Of a DNA stretch of 64,000 nucleotides, positions 34,257 through 43,335 are shown in pieces; position 1 is the stretch's first letter, and each line of letters begins with the position of its first letter. The notes under the pieces are model-generated. The model was given only the letters and a program-made list of their open reading frames with translations, had not been told where the DNA came from and did no database searches. The DNA is taken from positions 2,307,501-2,371,500 of the forward strand of contig NZ_CP093528.1 of assembly GCF_022682305.1 (NCBI RefSeq), given 5' to 3'. This stretch comes from Shinella zoogloeoides (lineage in GTDB: Bacteria; Pseudomonadota; Alphaproteobacteria; Rhizobiales; Rhizobiaceae). Both the position numbers and the translations under genes were made by a program.

Positions 34257-35471
34257 ATGGCCAAGCAGAAAGTCGCAATGCTGACCGCCGGCGGGCTCGC
34301 GCCCTGTCTGTCGTCCGCCGTCGGAGGCCTCATCGAACGCTACAGCGACGTTGCGCCGGAGATCGAGCTGGTCGCCTATCGCTCCGGCTACCAGGGCCTC
34401 CTGCTTGCCGACCGGATCGAGATCACGAAGGACATGCGCGAGAAGGCGCCCCTCCTCCATCGCTACGGCGGCTCGCCCATCGGCAACAGCCGGGTGAAGC
34501 TGACGAACGCCGCCGACTGCGTGAAGCGCGGCCTCGTCAAGGAAGGCGAGAACCCGCTGCGCGTGGCCGCCGAGCGGCTCGCCAAGGACGGCATCACCAT
34601 CCTCCACACCATCGGCGGCGACGACACCAACACCACGGCCGCCGACCTTGCCGCCTATCTCGGCGCGAACGGCTACAACCTCACCGTGGTCGGCCTGCCG
34701 AAGACCGTCGACAACGACGTCGTGCCGATCCGCCAGTCGCTCGGCGCCTGGACGGCCGCCGAAGTCGGCGCCGGCTTCTTCGACCATGTCAGCAACGAGC
34801 AGAGCGCCGCGCCGAAGACACTCGTCGTGCACGAGGTCATGGGCCGCCATTGCGGCTGGCTCACCGCCGCCACCGCGCGCGCCTATATCCAGAAGACCAG
34901 CGGCAACGACTATGTCGACGGCTTCATGATGAACAAGCAGCTCAAGAACATCGACGGCCTCTACCTGCCGGAGCTGGACTTCAACCTCGAAGCCGAGGCC
35001 GAACGGCTGAAGGCGGTCATGGACCGCGCCGGCTTCGTCACGCTGTTCGTCTCGGAAGGCGCCTGCCTCGACGCCATCGTCGCCGAGCGGGAAGCGGCCG
35101 GCGAGACCGTCAAGCGCGATGCCTTCGGCCATGTGAAGATCGACACGATCAATGTCGGCAACTGGTTCTCCAAGCAGTTCGCCGCCCTGCTCGGCGCCGA
35201 GCGCGCCATGGTGCAGAAGTCGGGCTACTACGCCCGCTCCGCCCCGGCGAACCGCGACGACCTGCGCCTCATCCAGAGCATGACCGACCTTGCCGTCGAA
35301 AGCGCGCTGAACAAGGTTTCCGGCGTCACCGGCCATGACGAAGGCCAGGGCGGCAAGCTGCGCACCATCGAGTTCCCGCGCATCAAGGGCGGCAAGCACT
35401 TCGACACCTCCGCCAGGTGGTTCGGCGAGGTGATGGACAGCATCGGCCAGAAGTGGAAGCCGGCGGCCTGA
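34257..35471 (+). CDS. pfp: PPi-dependent 6-phosphofructokinase
   Basis: This enzyme phosphorylates fructose 6-phosphate reversibly with pyrophosphate. The 404-aa product has GGDDTN at 120-125, where the second Asp marks PPi-dependent rather than ATP-dependent (GGDGS) enzymes. It also has PKTVDNDV at 148-155 with the catalytic base, and the substrate loop EVMGRHCGWLTAA. A GAGGAGG ribosome-binding site lies 5-8 nt before ATG 34257. It is monocistronic, with a terminator at 35522-35555. It supports sugar metabolism in rhizobia lacking a classical ATP-PFK (established for some members). Confidence 0.93.
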   Translation: MAKQKVAMLTAGGLAPCLSSAVGGLIERYSDVAPEIELVAYRSGYQGLLLADRIEITKDMREKAPLLHRYGGSPIGNSRVKLTNAADCVKRGLVKEGENPLRVAAERLAKDGITILHTIGGDDTNTTAADLAAYLGANGYNLTVVGLPKTVDNDVVPIRQSLGAWTAAEVGAGFFDHVSNEQSAAPKTLVVHEVMGRHCGWLTAATARAYIQKTSGNDYVDGFMMNKQLKNIDGLYLPELDFNLEAEAERLKAVMDRAGFVTLFVSEGACLDAIVAEREAAGETVKRDAFGHVKIDTINVGNWFSKQFAALLGAERAMVQKSGYYARSAPANRDDLRLIQSMTDLAVESALNKVSGVTGHDEGQGGKLRTIEFPRIKGGKHFDTSARWFGEVMDSIGQKWKPAA

Positions 35472-35521
35472 ACAGGGCTGGCGACACATCCCGCTTGACG
35501 GCAAAAACTTGCAATGGCTTG

Positions 35522-35555
35522 CTCCCCGGATAGACCACATATCCGGGGAGTTTTT
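35522..35555 (+). terminator. pfp terminator that overlaps the next gene's ribosome-binding site
   Basis: A perfect 10-bp stem (ctccccggat / atccggggag, 9-nt loop) is followed by TTTTT and then, one base later, the ATG of the LysE gene. The right arm contains GGGGAG, the only Shine-Dalgarno for that gene, 6 nt from the ATG. When the hairpin forms the site is hidden. Confidence 0.85.
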
Positions 35556-35556
35556 C

Positions 35557-36186
35557 ATGTCCTTCGACCATTGGCTCGCCTTCGCCGCCGCATCCGCCGT
35601 CATGCTCGCCATTCCGGGTCCGACGATCCTCCTCGTCATCTCCTATGCGCTCAGCCATGGCCGGCGCACGGCGGGGGCGACCGTCGCGGGTGTCGCGCTC
35701 GGCGACTTCACCGCCATGACCGCCTCCATGCTCGGCCTCGGCGCGCTGCTCGCCGCCTCCGCCGCCGTCTTCACCGTGTTGAAATGGGTGGGCGCGGCCT
35801 ATCTTGTCTGGCTCGGCATCAAGCTCTGGCGCGCACCCGCCACGATAGGCGCGGAGGGCGAGGCCCCGGCGGAAGAAAAGCCCTTGCGCATCTTCGCCCA
35901 TGCCTATGTCGTGACGGCGCTGAACCCCAAGAGCATCGTCTTCTTCGTGGCCTTCCTGCCGCAGTTCCTCGACCTCTCCCGGCCGGTGCTGCCGCAGATG
36001 GTGATCTTCGAGGCGACCTTCCTCGTCCTCGCCACGCTGAACGCCTTCTCCTATGCCCTGCTCGCCTCCGCGGCACGCAAAACCATCCGGAACCCCACGG
36101 TCCAGAAGGTCGTGAACCGCACCGGCGGAACGCTCCTGATCGGCGCCGGACTGCTCACCGCAGGCCTCAAACGGGCGGCGGCATGA
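35557..36186 (+). CDS. LysE/RhtB-family exporter
   Basis: The 209-aa product has about five to six membrane helices and the family start MSFDHWLAFAAASAVMLAIPGPTILLVISYALSHGRR, with the PGP motif of LysE/RhtB exporters. It probably exports an amino acid or derivative. ATG at 35557 follows GGGGAG, which sits in the terminator stem of pfp. Expression therefore depends on read-through or on a promoter inside that region. Confidence 0.9.
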   Translation: MSFDHWLAFAAASAVMLAIPGPTILLVISYALSHGRRTAGATVAGVALGDFTAMTASMLGLGALLAASAAVFTVLKWVGAAYLVWLGIKLWRAPATIGAEGEAPAEEKPLRIFAHAYVVTALNPKSIVFFVAFLPQFLDLSRPVLPQMVIFEATFLVLATLNAFSYALLASAARKTIRNPTVQKVVNRTGGTLLIGAGLLTAGLKRAAA

Positions 36187-36318
36187 CGCATCGCGAGGTC
36201 TACGGGTTGCCGCTTGCGGCCTGATCGGCTATGAGCGGGGCACGGCCACGGCCGATTGATTTGCAAAAGCGGGGGCGTTTCGACGCCCCTGAACCCCGGC
36301 AAACCGAGAGCGACGACC

Positions 36319-37260
36319 ATGGCTGATACCCCCGTTTCCCGTCCGGCACGCGTTGCCGCGCTTGCCTGTGCAGGCCTTCTTGCAACGCTTGCGGGCTGCG
36401 CCAGCGTCGCTGAGGACGCGGTGACGGCCAAGACCGTGACGCCCGCCCCGGCCACCGCCGCGACGACGGATATCGCCGCCGCTGACGGCACGACCACGGA
36501 AGTCGCCTATGCGGCTCTCCCCGTCGCTAAGCCCGGCACGGAAAACACCGCCACCGCCCTGCCGACGCCGATTGCCGTCGCGGGCGATACGGCGGCTGCC
36601 GCAGTTCCGGTCTCCGCCCTTGCCGAGGCCAAGGCGGAAACGGGCGCTGCCGCCGCCACCGCCGCGCTTGCCGGCAATACGGGCAATGGCGTGACCGCCG
36701 TCGCCGGAATGCCGCCGGCCTACGACACCGTCATCGGCGTCTCCGTCATGGAGCCGGGCTTCGACACGGGCGAGCCGGAAGGCCTCGAACAGCTCGTCGC
36801 CAGCCGCAAGATCGTGCCGATGGCCAAGCCGGCAACGATCAGCAACGCCGTCCTGACAACCGAGACGCGCCTGACGGTGCCGCAGACCGAGCAGCCGTTC
36901 AAGAAGTCCGGCACGCCGATCGACGCGCTGATCACCAAATACGCCGCCCTCTACGGTATTCCGGAATCGCTGCTGCACCGCGTCGTGCGGCGCGAAAGCA
37001 CCTACAATCCGAGAGCTTTCAATCGCGGCCACTACGGCCTGATGCAGATCAAGTATTCGACGGCCAAGAGCATGGGCTACGAAGGCCCGGCGGAAGGCCT
37101 GTTCGACGCCGAGACGAACATTAAATATGCCGGCAAGTACCTGCGCGGCGCATGGATGGTCGCGGACGACAAGAACGACGGCGCCGTGCAGCTTTACGCC
37201 GCCGGCTACTATTACCACGCCAAGCGCAAGGGCCTGCTGGACGAAACCGGCTTGCGGTGA
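36319..37260 (+). CDS. SLT-domain lytic transglycosylase lipoprotein
   Basis: The 313-aa product has a lipoprotein signal ending LLATLAGC, a long low-complexity Ala/Thr/Val-rich spacer (about 25-200), and a C-terminal SLT domain with the catalytic Glu in VVRRESTYNPRAF. HYGLMQIKYSTAKSMGY, DAETNIKYAGKYL and AAGYYYHAK follow. It is likely anchored to a membrane and cuts murein. The spacer could span the periplasm. It is convergent with the acetyltransferase downstream, with a 30-bp gap. Confidence 0.9.
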   Translation: MADTPVSRPARVAALACAGLLATLAGCASVAEDAVTAKTVTPAPATAATTDIAAADGTTTEVAYAALPVAKPGTENTATALPTPIAVAGDTAAAAVPVSALAEAKAETGAAAATAALAGNTGNGVTAVAGMPPAYDTVIGVSVMEPGFDTGEPEGLEQLVASRKIVPMAKPATISNAVLTTETRLTVPQTEQPFKKSGTPIDALITKYAALYGIPESLLHRVVRRESTYNPRAFNRGHYGLMQIKYSTAKSMGYEGPAEGLFDAETNIKYAGKYLRGAWMVADDKNDGAVQLYAAGYYYHAKRKGLLDETGLR

Positions 37261-37290
37261 GGTAAGCGGGCATCGATCGCCCTCATCCGC

Positions 37291-37878
37291 CTACCGCGCC
37301 CGTTTCAGCCAGAACGACATCGGCTTCTCGCTCTCGCCTTCTTCACCGATATCCTGCCAGGCCAGCATCGTGCGCAGATCCGCGCGGTGCGCATAGCCGC
37401 GCCTACCCCAGAATTCGTCCAGCGGCATATAGTCCGCCGGGCGCAGCGGATGGTCCTTCGGCCGCTCCACCGCGCAGAAGGCGCACCAGTCGAAACGGTT
37501 AAGGCGACGCGCATAGGCCTCTCGCTCCTCGAAGAACCGCACACCAAGCCCCCTGCCCCGATAGGCTGGCAGAAGCACGGATTCCCCGAAATAGAAGACC
37601 GTTGCCGGATCGATGCCGGCATCGACGAATGGCGCCTTGAAGACCTCGGACGCATCGGTCATCGGCACGCCCGTCGAGGCGCCGACGATCCGCCCCCCGT
37701 TCAGCGCCAGCACGAAGAGGCTTTCGGGCGATTGCGCATAGGTTGCCAGATAGGAGACCTCGTAGTCCTCGCTGCCCTCGTAGAGATAGGGGAAGGCGCG
37801 GAAGACGTCGGTGCGCAGGCGCGCGAGATCGGCGATATGCGGCATGACGGCCTTGCCGTGGACGATCTTGATCTGCAT
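37291..37878 (-). CDS. GNAT-family N-acetyltransferase
   Basis: The 195-aa product shows the acetyl-CoA loop LLPAYRGRGLGVRFFEEREAYARRL (motif A) with preceding strands (FVLALNGGRIVGASTG). It transfers an acetyl group to an unknown amine. No partner gene suggests the substrate. ATG at 37878. Confidence 0.85.
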   Translation of the reverse strand: MQIKIVHGKAVMPHIADLARLRTDVFRAFPYLYEGSEDYEVSYLATYAQSPESLFVLALNGGRIVGASTGVPMTDASEVFKAPFVDAGIDPATVFYFGESVLLPAYRGRGLGVRFFEEREAYARRLNRFDWCAFCAVERPKDHPLRPADYMPLDEFWGRRGYAHRADLRTMLAWQDIGEEGESEKPMSFWLKRAR

Positions 37879-37959
37879 GATCCGTAAATGTTCCCAAAGG
37901 CTTGAACAATGCTATAACGCGAACGGGCTTCGGCCCGGCACAACGATATGAGGGATGAC

Positions 37960-38361
37960 ATGCCAGCAAAAGAGACGATCCGCGCCTATTACGATGCTTT
38001 CAACAGGCAGGACATGGAGGCCTTCTTCGATCTCTTGCACGACGATGTCATCCACGACATCAATCAGGGCGGCCGCCAGGTCGGCAAGGATGCCTTCCGC
38101 GATTTCATGGCGCACATGAACCGCTGCTACCGCGAGACACTGACAGATATCGTCATCATGTCGAATGACGACGGCACGCGCGGCTCCGCCGAATTCGTGG
38201 TCAACGGCCAGTACCTCGCCTCCGACGAGGGCCTGCCGGAGGCGAACGGCCAAACTTATGTCCTGCCGGCCGGCGCTTTCTTCGAGATCCGCGACGGCAA
38301 GGTGGCTCGCATCTCCAACACCTACAATCTCAACGACTGGATCGCTCAGGTCGGCGCCTGA
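37960..38361 (+). CDS. SnoaL-like / ketosteroid-isomerase-fold protein
   Basis: The 133-aa product has the NTF2-like fold pattern (IRAYYDAFNRQDMEAFFDLLHDDVIHDIN, then FFEIRDGKVARISNTYNLNDWI). Such proteins form cone-shaped pockets and may be enzymes or ligand binders; function is unknown. The start at 37960 has GAGGGA just upstream; an ATG at 37948 is the alternative. Its 3' end overlaps the convergent hydrolase gene by 16 bp. Confidence 0.82.
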   Translation: MPAKETIRAYYDAFNRQDMEAFFDLLHDDVIHDINQGGRQVGKDAFRDFMAHMNRCYRETLTDIVIMSNDDGTRGSAEFVVNGQYLASDEGLPEANGQTYVLPAGAFFEIRDGKVARISNTYNLNDWIAQVGA

Positions 38362-39743
38362 GCCTTCGCCGCGTCCAGCACGTCGAGAATGCGCCTGACC
38401 AGCGTCTGGGGCCGGTAGTCGAGTTTCGACGGCGTCAGCCCCAGGCGGATCACCGCCAGCCCGCGCGCGGGAACGATGGCGGCCGACTGGCCGTCATGCC
38501 CTCGCATCCAGAAGGTGCCGGCGGGCAACCCGTAATCGGCGTCCCGCTTTTCCCCCGGTCCCTTCGTCCAGGTCTGCATGCGGCTATAGGCGCCATCGGA
38601 GCCCGCGCCCGGCGTCGCCATGGCCGTGACGAACCCCTCCGGCAACAGCCGCGCACCGTTCCACACCCCGTCGTTCAGGAGCAGCAGCGAGAAGCGCGCC
38701 CAGTCCCGCGCCGTCGCATACATGTAGGACGAGCCGACGAAGATGCCCGTCTCGTCCGGCTCCATCACCGCGCTCGCCATGCCGAGCGGCCCGAACAGCG
38801 CCTTGGCCGGGAAGGACAGCGCCTGCACCCGCCCGCCGAGCGCCTCCATCCACAGGCGCGAGAGCAGCACCGCCGTGCCACTGGAATAGTTGAATTTCTC
38901 GCCCGGCCTCGCCTCGAGCGGCAGGGACAGCACAAAGCGCGTCATGTCCGGCTCGAGGAACAGCATGCGCGTGACGTCGGCGACCCCGCCATAGCCCTCG
39001 TTGAAGGCAAGCCCGCTCTCCATGGCGAGAAGCTGCGCGAGCGTGATCCGCGCGCGCCCGTCGCCGCGCCATTCCGCAAAGAGATTGTCCGCGCGCGGCG
39101 AAAGCCCGCCGACCTGGAACACCCGGCCTAGCAGCGCGGCATTGACCGTCTTGGCCATCGACCAGCCGAGCAGCGGCGTCCCTGCGGAAAAACCCTCGCC
39201 ATAGGCCTCCGCGACGATGCGGCCGTCATGCACGACGACGATGGCCCGCATGCCCGGGCCGGCAAGCGCGGGATCGGCCAGCAGCGCCGCAATCCGCGGG
39301 TCCTGCGTCACGGCCTCGCCCACCGGCCAGAGGACGGCCGGATCGCCCTTCGGGATATCCGGCAGCGGCACGTCCGACACCGCCTGCCGCGCCGCGTGGA
39401 AATCGCCGTCCGGCACGGTCGAGCAGCCGAACCCCTCGTTCCACACCGCATGGCCCGGCGCGAAGATGCCGAGCAGATGGGTGGTCACCGTCTTTTCCGA
39501 AAGATCGACACTCTGCCGCATCAGCCGCAGCAGCGGATGGCCGGGCGCCTGCACGTCCCGCGCCAGCACTTCCTCAGGGTCCCGCCCGGCGACGAAGACG
39601 TTCGAACAGACGATCTTGGCCGCATAGCCGGACCCGACGCTCAGCAGCGACGGCGGCGATACGATGATCCAGCTCGCCCCCACCAGCACGGTGAGAACGA
39701 GCAGAGAAAGCGTCCAGGCGGCCAGCCTGTAGAATCGTCCCAT
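38346..39743 (-). CDS. Membrane-anchored serine hydrolase, beta-lactamase class C family
   Basis: The 465-aa product has an N-terminal membrane segment (AAWTLSLLVLTVLVGASWIIV) and a PF00144-type domain with SMAK (SxxK) at residues 195-198 and YSS (KFNYSSGT) as the second motif. A HDGQSA segment near the C-terminus replaces the usual KTG-like box. These proteins include esterases, D-peptidases and beta-lactamases; this one is probably periplasmic, with unknown substrate. GGAG precedes ATG 39743. It overlaps the SnoaL gene end to end. Confidence 0.86.
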   Translation of the reverse strand: MGRFYRLAAWTLSLLVLTVLVGASWIIVSPPSLLSVGSGYAAKIVCSNVFVAGRDPEEVLARDVQAPGHPLLRLMRQSVDLSEKTVTTHLLGIFAPGHAVWNEGFGCSTVPDGDFHAARQAVSDVPLPDIPKGDPAVLWPVGEAVTQDPRIAALLADPALAGPGMRAIVVVHDGRIVAEAYGEGFSAGTPLLGWSMAKTVNAALLGRVFQVGGLSPRADNLFAEWRGDGRARITLAQLLAMESGLAFNEGYGGVADVTRMLFLEPDMTRFVLSLPLEARPGEKFNYSSGTAVLLSRLWMEALGGRVQALSFPAKALFGPLGMASAVMEPDETGIFVGSSYMYATARDWARFSLLLLNDGVWNGARLLPEGFVTAMATPGAGSDGAYSRMQTWTKGPGEKRDADYGLPAGTFWMRGHDGQSAAIVPARGLAVIRLGLTPSKLDYRPQTLVRRILDVLDAAKAQAPT

Positions 39744-39810
39744 CGCGGCCCTCTCCTTACGCCTGCGAGACAAGCAGGATTTGACTGTCGTGAGAAGGCC
39801 TTTTTGTGTC

Positions 39811-41370
39811 TCAGGCCGAAAGCCTGATTTCCGGCCGGGTGAGGAAGGCGATGACATCGGTTGCGGCGACAGGCCCGGAGATCAGGTAGCCCTGCGCCTC
39901 CGACGCGCCGCGCTGGCGGATGAAATCGAGCTGTCCCTCGGACTCGATGCCCTCCACCGTCGTCGCCACCTGGAAGGTCTGGCCGAGCTTCAGGATGATG
40001 TCGACGAGATCGGCCTCGCGCTTGTTCTCCATCATCGTCCGCGCGAAGGACCGGTCGATCTTGAGCTGGTCGATGGGGAAGGCGCGCAGGTTATTGATCG
40101 AGGAGAAGCCGATGCCGAAATCGTCGAGCGCGACCCGCACGCCATGGGCGCGCAACTGGCCGAGGGTCGCGCGGATCGCCGCCTGGTCCGCCGAGAAGAC
40201 GGCTTCCTTGACCTCGATGGTCAGGCGGCCGGGCGCAAGGCCCGCTTCGGCAAGGCAGGCCTTCACGCGATCGACGAAGGCATAGTCCTTGAACTGGTCG
40301 CCCACCACGTTGACCGCGACCCCGGCCGGCGTCGGCCAGCGCGCCGCCTCCCGGCAGGCCTCGCGCATCACCCAGTCGCCAAGCGGCAGGATGAGGCCGG
40401 TCTTTTCCGCAGCCGGAATGAAGACATCCGGGCCGATGACGCCCTTTTGCGGATGCCGCCAGCGCACGAGCGCCTCGAAGGCGCGCACGGAACGGCTCTC
40501 GACGCCGACGATGGGCTGGTATTCCAGGAAGAACTCGCCCGCCGCGATCGCCCGCGCCAGATCGTCCTCGATCGCCGCGCGTTCCTGCATGTCGGCGGCA
40601 AGCACCGCGTCGAAGAAGCGGAAGCTGCTGCCCTGCATCGCCTTGGCCTCGTAGAGGGCGACGTCGGCCCGCTTGAGGAGTTCCGACATGGTCGTGTCGC
40701 CCGCCTCCAGGAAGGTGACGCCGATGCTGCAACCGCTAGCGACGAGATGATGCTTCAGCTCGAACGGTTCCTCGAAGAGGCTGCAGATGGTGCGGCAGAC
40801 ATCCTCGACCTTGCCCTCGGAGGGACGGCCCGGGATGCCGACGACGAATTCGTCGCCGCCGAGGCGGTAGACGCGCGACGGCGCCGGAAGCGCCCGGGTC
40901 AGTCGGTCGGCGATGGCGGCCAGAAGCTGGTCGCCGACATCGTGGCCGAGGCTGTCGTTGACGAGCTTGAAGCGGTCGAGGTCGATGAGGAGAAGCGCCG
41001 GCCGGTGCGCTCCTCTCTCCTCCACGCGGGCCTGTATGTCGCGCTCCAGGCAATAGCGGTTGGCAAGCCCCGTCAGCCGGTCGTGATGGGCGGCATGCGT
41101 CAGCCGCTGCTCCGTCTGCCGGCGCTGGCTGATCTCCTCGATAAGCTGCGCCTTGGAGTGGCCGATCTGGTAGAAGCCGACGCCGAAGAAGACGGGCATG
41201 AGGGCAAGCGCGGTCGCCGCCGGCGCGGAAAAATCGAAGAGGCTCGCCTGCTCCGGCTCGCGCAGAAGCTGATCGGCAGCAAGGCAGACTGCTGGAAGAA
41301 AGGTTCCGAAGAGCGATCCTGCCAGCGCATAGCGCTGCTCGATCCTCGGCAACAAGGTTTTCAACATCAT
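39811..41370 (-). CDS. Membrane GGDEF-EAL cyclic-di-GMP protein
   Basis: The 519-aa product has two N-terminal hydrophobic segments, an intact GGDEF site (RLGGDEF, 171-175) and an intact EAL domain (EAL at 299-301, DDFGIGFSS, LKIDRSF). Both diguanylate cyclase and phosphodiesterase activities are possible. There is no RxxD inhibitory site before GGDEF. Without a sensor domain beyond the membrane part, the signal is unknown. Start ATG at 41370 (a second ATG follows directly). Confidence 0.93.
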   Translation of the reverse strand: MMLKTLLPRIEQRYALAGSLFGTFLPAVCLAADQLLREPEQASLFDFSAPAATALALMPVFFGVGFYQIGHSKAQLIEEISQRRQTEQRLTHAAHHDRLTGLANRYCLERDIQARVEERGAHRPALLLIDLDRFKLVNDSLGHDVGDQLLAAIADRLTRALPAPSRVYRLGGDEFVVGIPGRPSEGKVEDVCRTICSLFEEPFELKHHLVASGCSIGVTFLEAGDTTMSELLKRADVALYEAKAMQGSSFRFFDAVLAADMQERAAIEDDLARAIAAGEFFLEYQPIVGVESRSVRAFEALVRWRHPQKGVIGPDVFIPAAEKTGLILPLGDWVMREACREAARWPTPAGVAVNVVGDQFKDYAFVDRVKACLAEAGLAPGRLTIEVKEAVFSADQAAIRATLGQLRAHGVRVALDDFGIGFSSINNLRAFPIDQLKIDRSFARTMMENKREADLVDIILKLGQTFQVATTVEGIESEGQLDFIRQRGASEAQGYLISGPVAATDVIAFLTRPEIRLSA

Positions 41371-41600
41371 GTAACCCTAAACCGTTGTTATCATGACAAC
41401 AGGGTGAGCACCGGCCCCATCGGCCCGATGGATGTTCTAGACGACAAACAATGACAGAGTCTTAAGAGTGCGTTGGCGTTTGCCCCCCAAGATTCAGGGG
41501 TCTGCTTTTCTATGGAACCTTGTCGCCGCTCGCGCGTTGCTGCCCTTGTTGTCATTCGTGCGTGGGGCTTCGCGCGACTATCGAGTGGGAAGGACATGAT

Positions 41601-42263
41601 ATGAAATCGATGATCCTCGCCGCCGGTGTGCTTGCCGCCGCAAGCGCAGTGCCGGCCCTGGCGGCAGACATGACCGTCACCGAACCGCCCATGGAGGCCC
41701 CGATCACCGAGGTGTCGGGCGTCTACGACTGGGGCGGCTTCTATGTCGGCGTGAACACCGGCTACGCCTTTACCGGGGTCGATTACTCCGACGGCACGAC
41801 CTCCATCGACCGCGACCTGAACGGCTTCGCGCTCGGCGCCTATGCGGGCTACAATATCTTCAACGATGGCTGGGTCTACGGCGTGGAAGCCGACGTCAAG
41901 CACGACTTCAACGACGAGCGCTTCGCCACTGGTGCCGGGACGGTCGAAACGGAAACCACCTGGGGCGGCTCCGTCCGCGCCCGTCTGGGCTACGCCATCG
42001 ACCGGACCCTGATCTACGGCACGGGCGGCTACGCCTTCACCCGCGCCAACCTGGAGGACGTTTCGAACGGCACAAGCGAGGGCGAGACCCTGCATGGCTG
42101 GACCATCGGCGCGGGCGTCGAACACGCCTTCACCGACACCATGGCCGGCCGGATCGAATATCGCTACAGCGACTACAGCAAGTCCAACGTCTTCGGCCTC
42201 GCCGGGGTCGACGGCGATGTCGATTCGCATTCCATCATGGTCGGCCTGAGCATGAAATTCTGA
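41601..42263 (+). CDS. Outer-membrane beta-barrel protein (Omp25/Omp31-like)
   Basis: The 220-aa product has a signal peptide (cleavage near PALAA|D), then alternating amphipathic strands rich in Gly and Tyr (YDWGGFYVGVNTGYAF, GFALGAYAGYNIF, GGSVRARLGYAI, GAGVEHAFTDTMAGRIEYRY). It ends SIMVGLSMKF, with the terminal Phe typical of BAM substrates. AAGGA precedes ATG 41601. In Rhizobiales this family makes abundant outer-membrane proteins with structural or porin-like roles. Confidence 0.93.
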   Translation: MKSMILAAGVLAAASAVPALAADMTVTEPPMEAPITEVSGVYDWGGFYVGVNTGYAFTGVDYSDGTTSIDRDLNGFALGAYAGYNIFNDGWVYGVEADVKHDFNDERFATGAGTVETETTWGGSVRARLGYAIDRTLIYGTGGYAFTRANLEDVSNGTSEGETLHGWTIGAGVEHAFTDTMAGRIEYRYSDYSKSNVFGLAGVDGDVDSHSIMVGLSMKF

Positions 42264-42269
42264 CTGCGA

Positions 42270-42296
42270 AGCCGGGGCGGCCCCACCGCCCCGGCT
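42270..42296 (+). terminator. Hairpin after the outer-membrane protein gene
   Basis: A strong 11-bp GC stem (agccggggcgg / ccgccccggct, loop CCCCA) lies 7 bp after the stop, but only a short T/A tail follows. It may terminate weakly or protect the mRNA 3' end. Confidence 0.55.
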
Positions 42297-42420
42297 TAAC
42301 GCTCCGCTAACCGTAATTTTACGAAAATGCGCGATAGGTCGAGAACCCGTCTCGCGCGTTCCCCTTTACGACCCGGTCCATTCGAGGCAGGATTGGTAAA
42401 CGCGCAACAACGGGACCTCC

Positions 42421-43203
42421 ATGCGTCGGCTCATTCCGGTTCTCCTGCCCCTCGCCCTGCTCGCGACGTCCTGCTCCACCTCCAGCTACGATCTCGGCGT
42501 CACCACAGCCTCGGTCCCTCCGCGTTTCGAGGACAAGGACCCGCAGGATTTCGGCGCGCGCAATCCCCACCGCCATCAGGTGCACGGCATCGACGTCTCC
42601 AAGTGGAACGGCGACATCGACTGGCCGGCGGTGAAGAAGGGCGGCGTCTCCTTCGCATTCCTGAAGGCGACCGAGGGCACCGACCGCGTCGATAGCCGCT
42701 TTGCCGAATATTGGAAGGGCGCGAAAGCGGCCGGCGTCGCCCATGCCCCCTATCACTTCTATTACTTCTGCTCGACGGCGGACGCGCAGGCCGACTGGTT
42801 CATCGCCAATGTGCCGAAGGAGGCCGTGCTGCTACCGCCGGTGCTGGACGCCGAATGGAACCCCGATTCGCCCACCTGCAAGACCCGCCCGCCCGCCGAC
42901 GAGGTGCGCACGGTCCTGAAGCGCTTCATGGACCGGCTCGAGGCGCATTACGGCAAGCGCCCGATCATCTACACGACGGTCGATTTCCACCGCGACAACC
43001 TCGTCGGCTATTTCGAAGGCTATCCCTTCTGGCTGCGCGCGGTCGCCGAGCACCCGGAAAACATCTACCCGGCGCGCAAGTGGGCCTTCTGGCAATATAC
43101 CTCGACGGGCGTCGTTCCCGGTGTGGCGACGAATACCGACATCAACGTCTTCGCCGGTTCGGCGAAGAACTGGAACCAATGGGTCGCCTCCGTTTCACGC
43201 TGA
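42421..43203 (+). CDS. GH25-family lysozyme lipoprotein
   Basis: The 260-aa product has a lipoprotein signal with lipobox ATSC (Cys18) and a GH25 muramidase domain. HGIDVSKWNGDIDW is the N-terminal strand with catalytic-site Asp58, and VLDAEWN holds the DxE pair at 143-145. PIIYTTVDF and WAFWQYTSTGVVPGV complete the fold. GH25 enzymes hydrolyse MurNAc-GlcNAc bonds. It would sit on the membrane facing the periplasm. It lies alone upstream of the MltB gene on the same strand. Confidence 0.92.
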   Translation: MRRLIPVLLPLALLATSCSTSSYDLGVTTASVPPRFEDKDPQDFGARNPHRHQVHGIDVSKWNGDIDWPAVKKGGVSFAFLKATEGTDRVDSRFAEYWKGAKAAGVAHAPYHFYYFCSTADAQADWFIANVPKEAVLLPPVLDAEWNPDSPTCKTRPPADEVRTVLKRFMDRLEAHYGKRPIIYTTVDFHRDNLVGYFEGYPFWLRAVAEHPENIYPARKWAFWQYTSTGVVPGVATNTDINVFAGSAKNWNQWVASVSR

Positions 43204-43335
43204 CGGCTGCAACAGTCACCCGATAAAGACGGGCGGCACGCCGCGGTTGCGGTTTTCTTCTTGCTTCCGTCACATTCATCTGAGACAGCCGGACAACCTC
43301 AGATGACAGGGCGACGGACCCCAAGGAGCATTCGG

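Noticed and set aside
34158..35639. Minus-strand open frame opposite pfp
   Set aside because: pfp has full family motifs and a strong ribosome-binding site; the opposite frame has neither.
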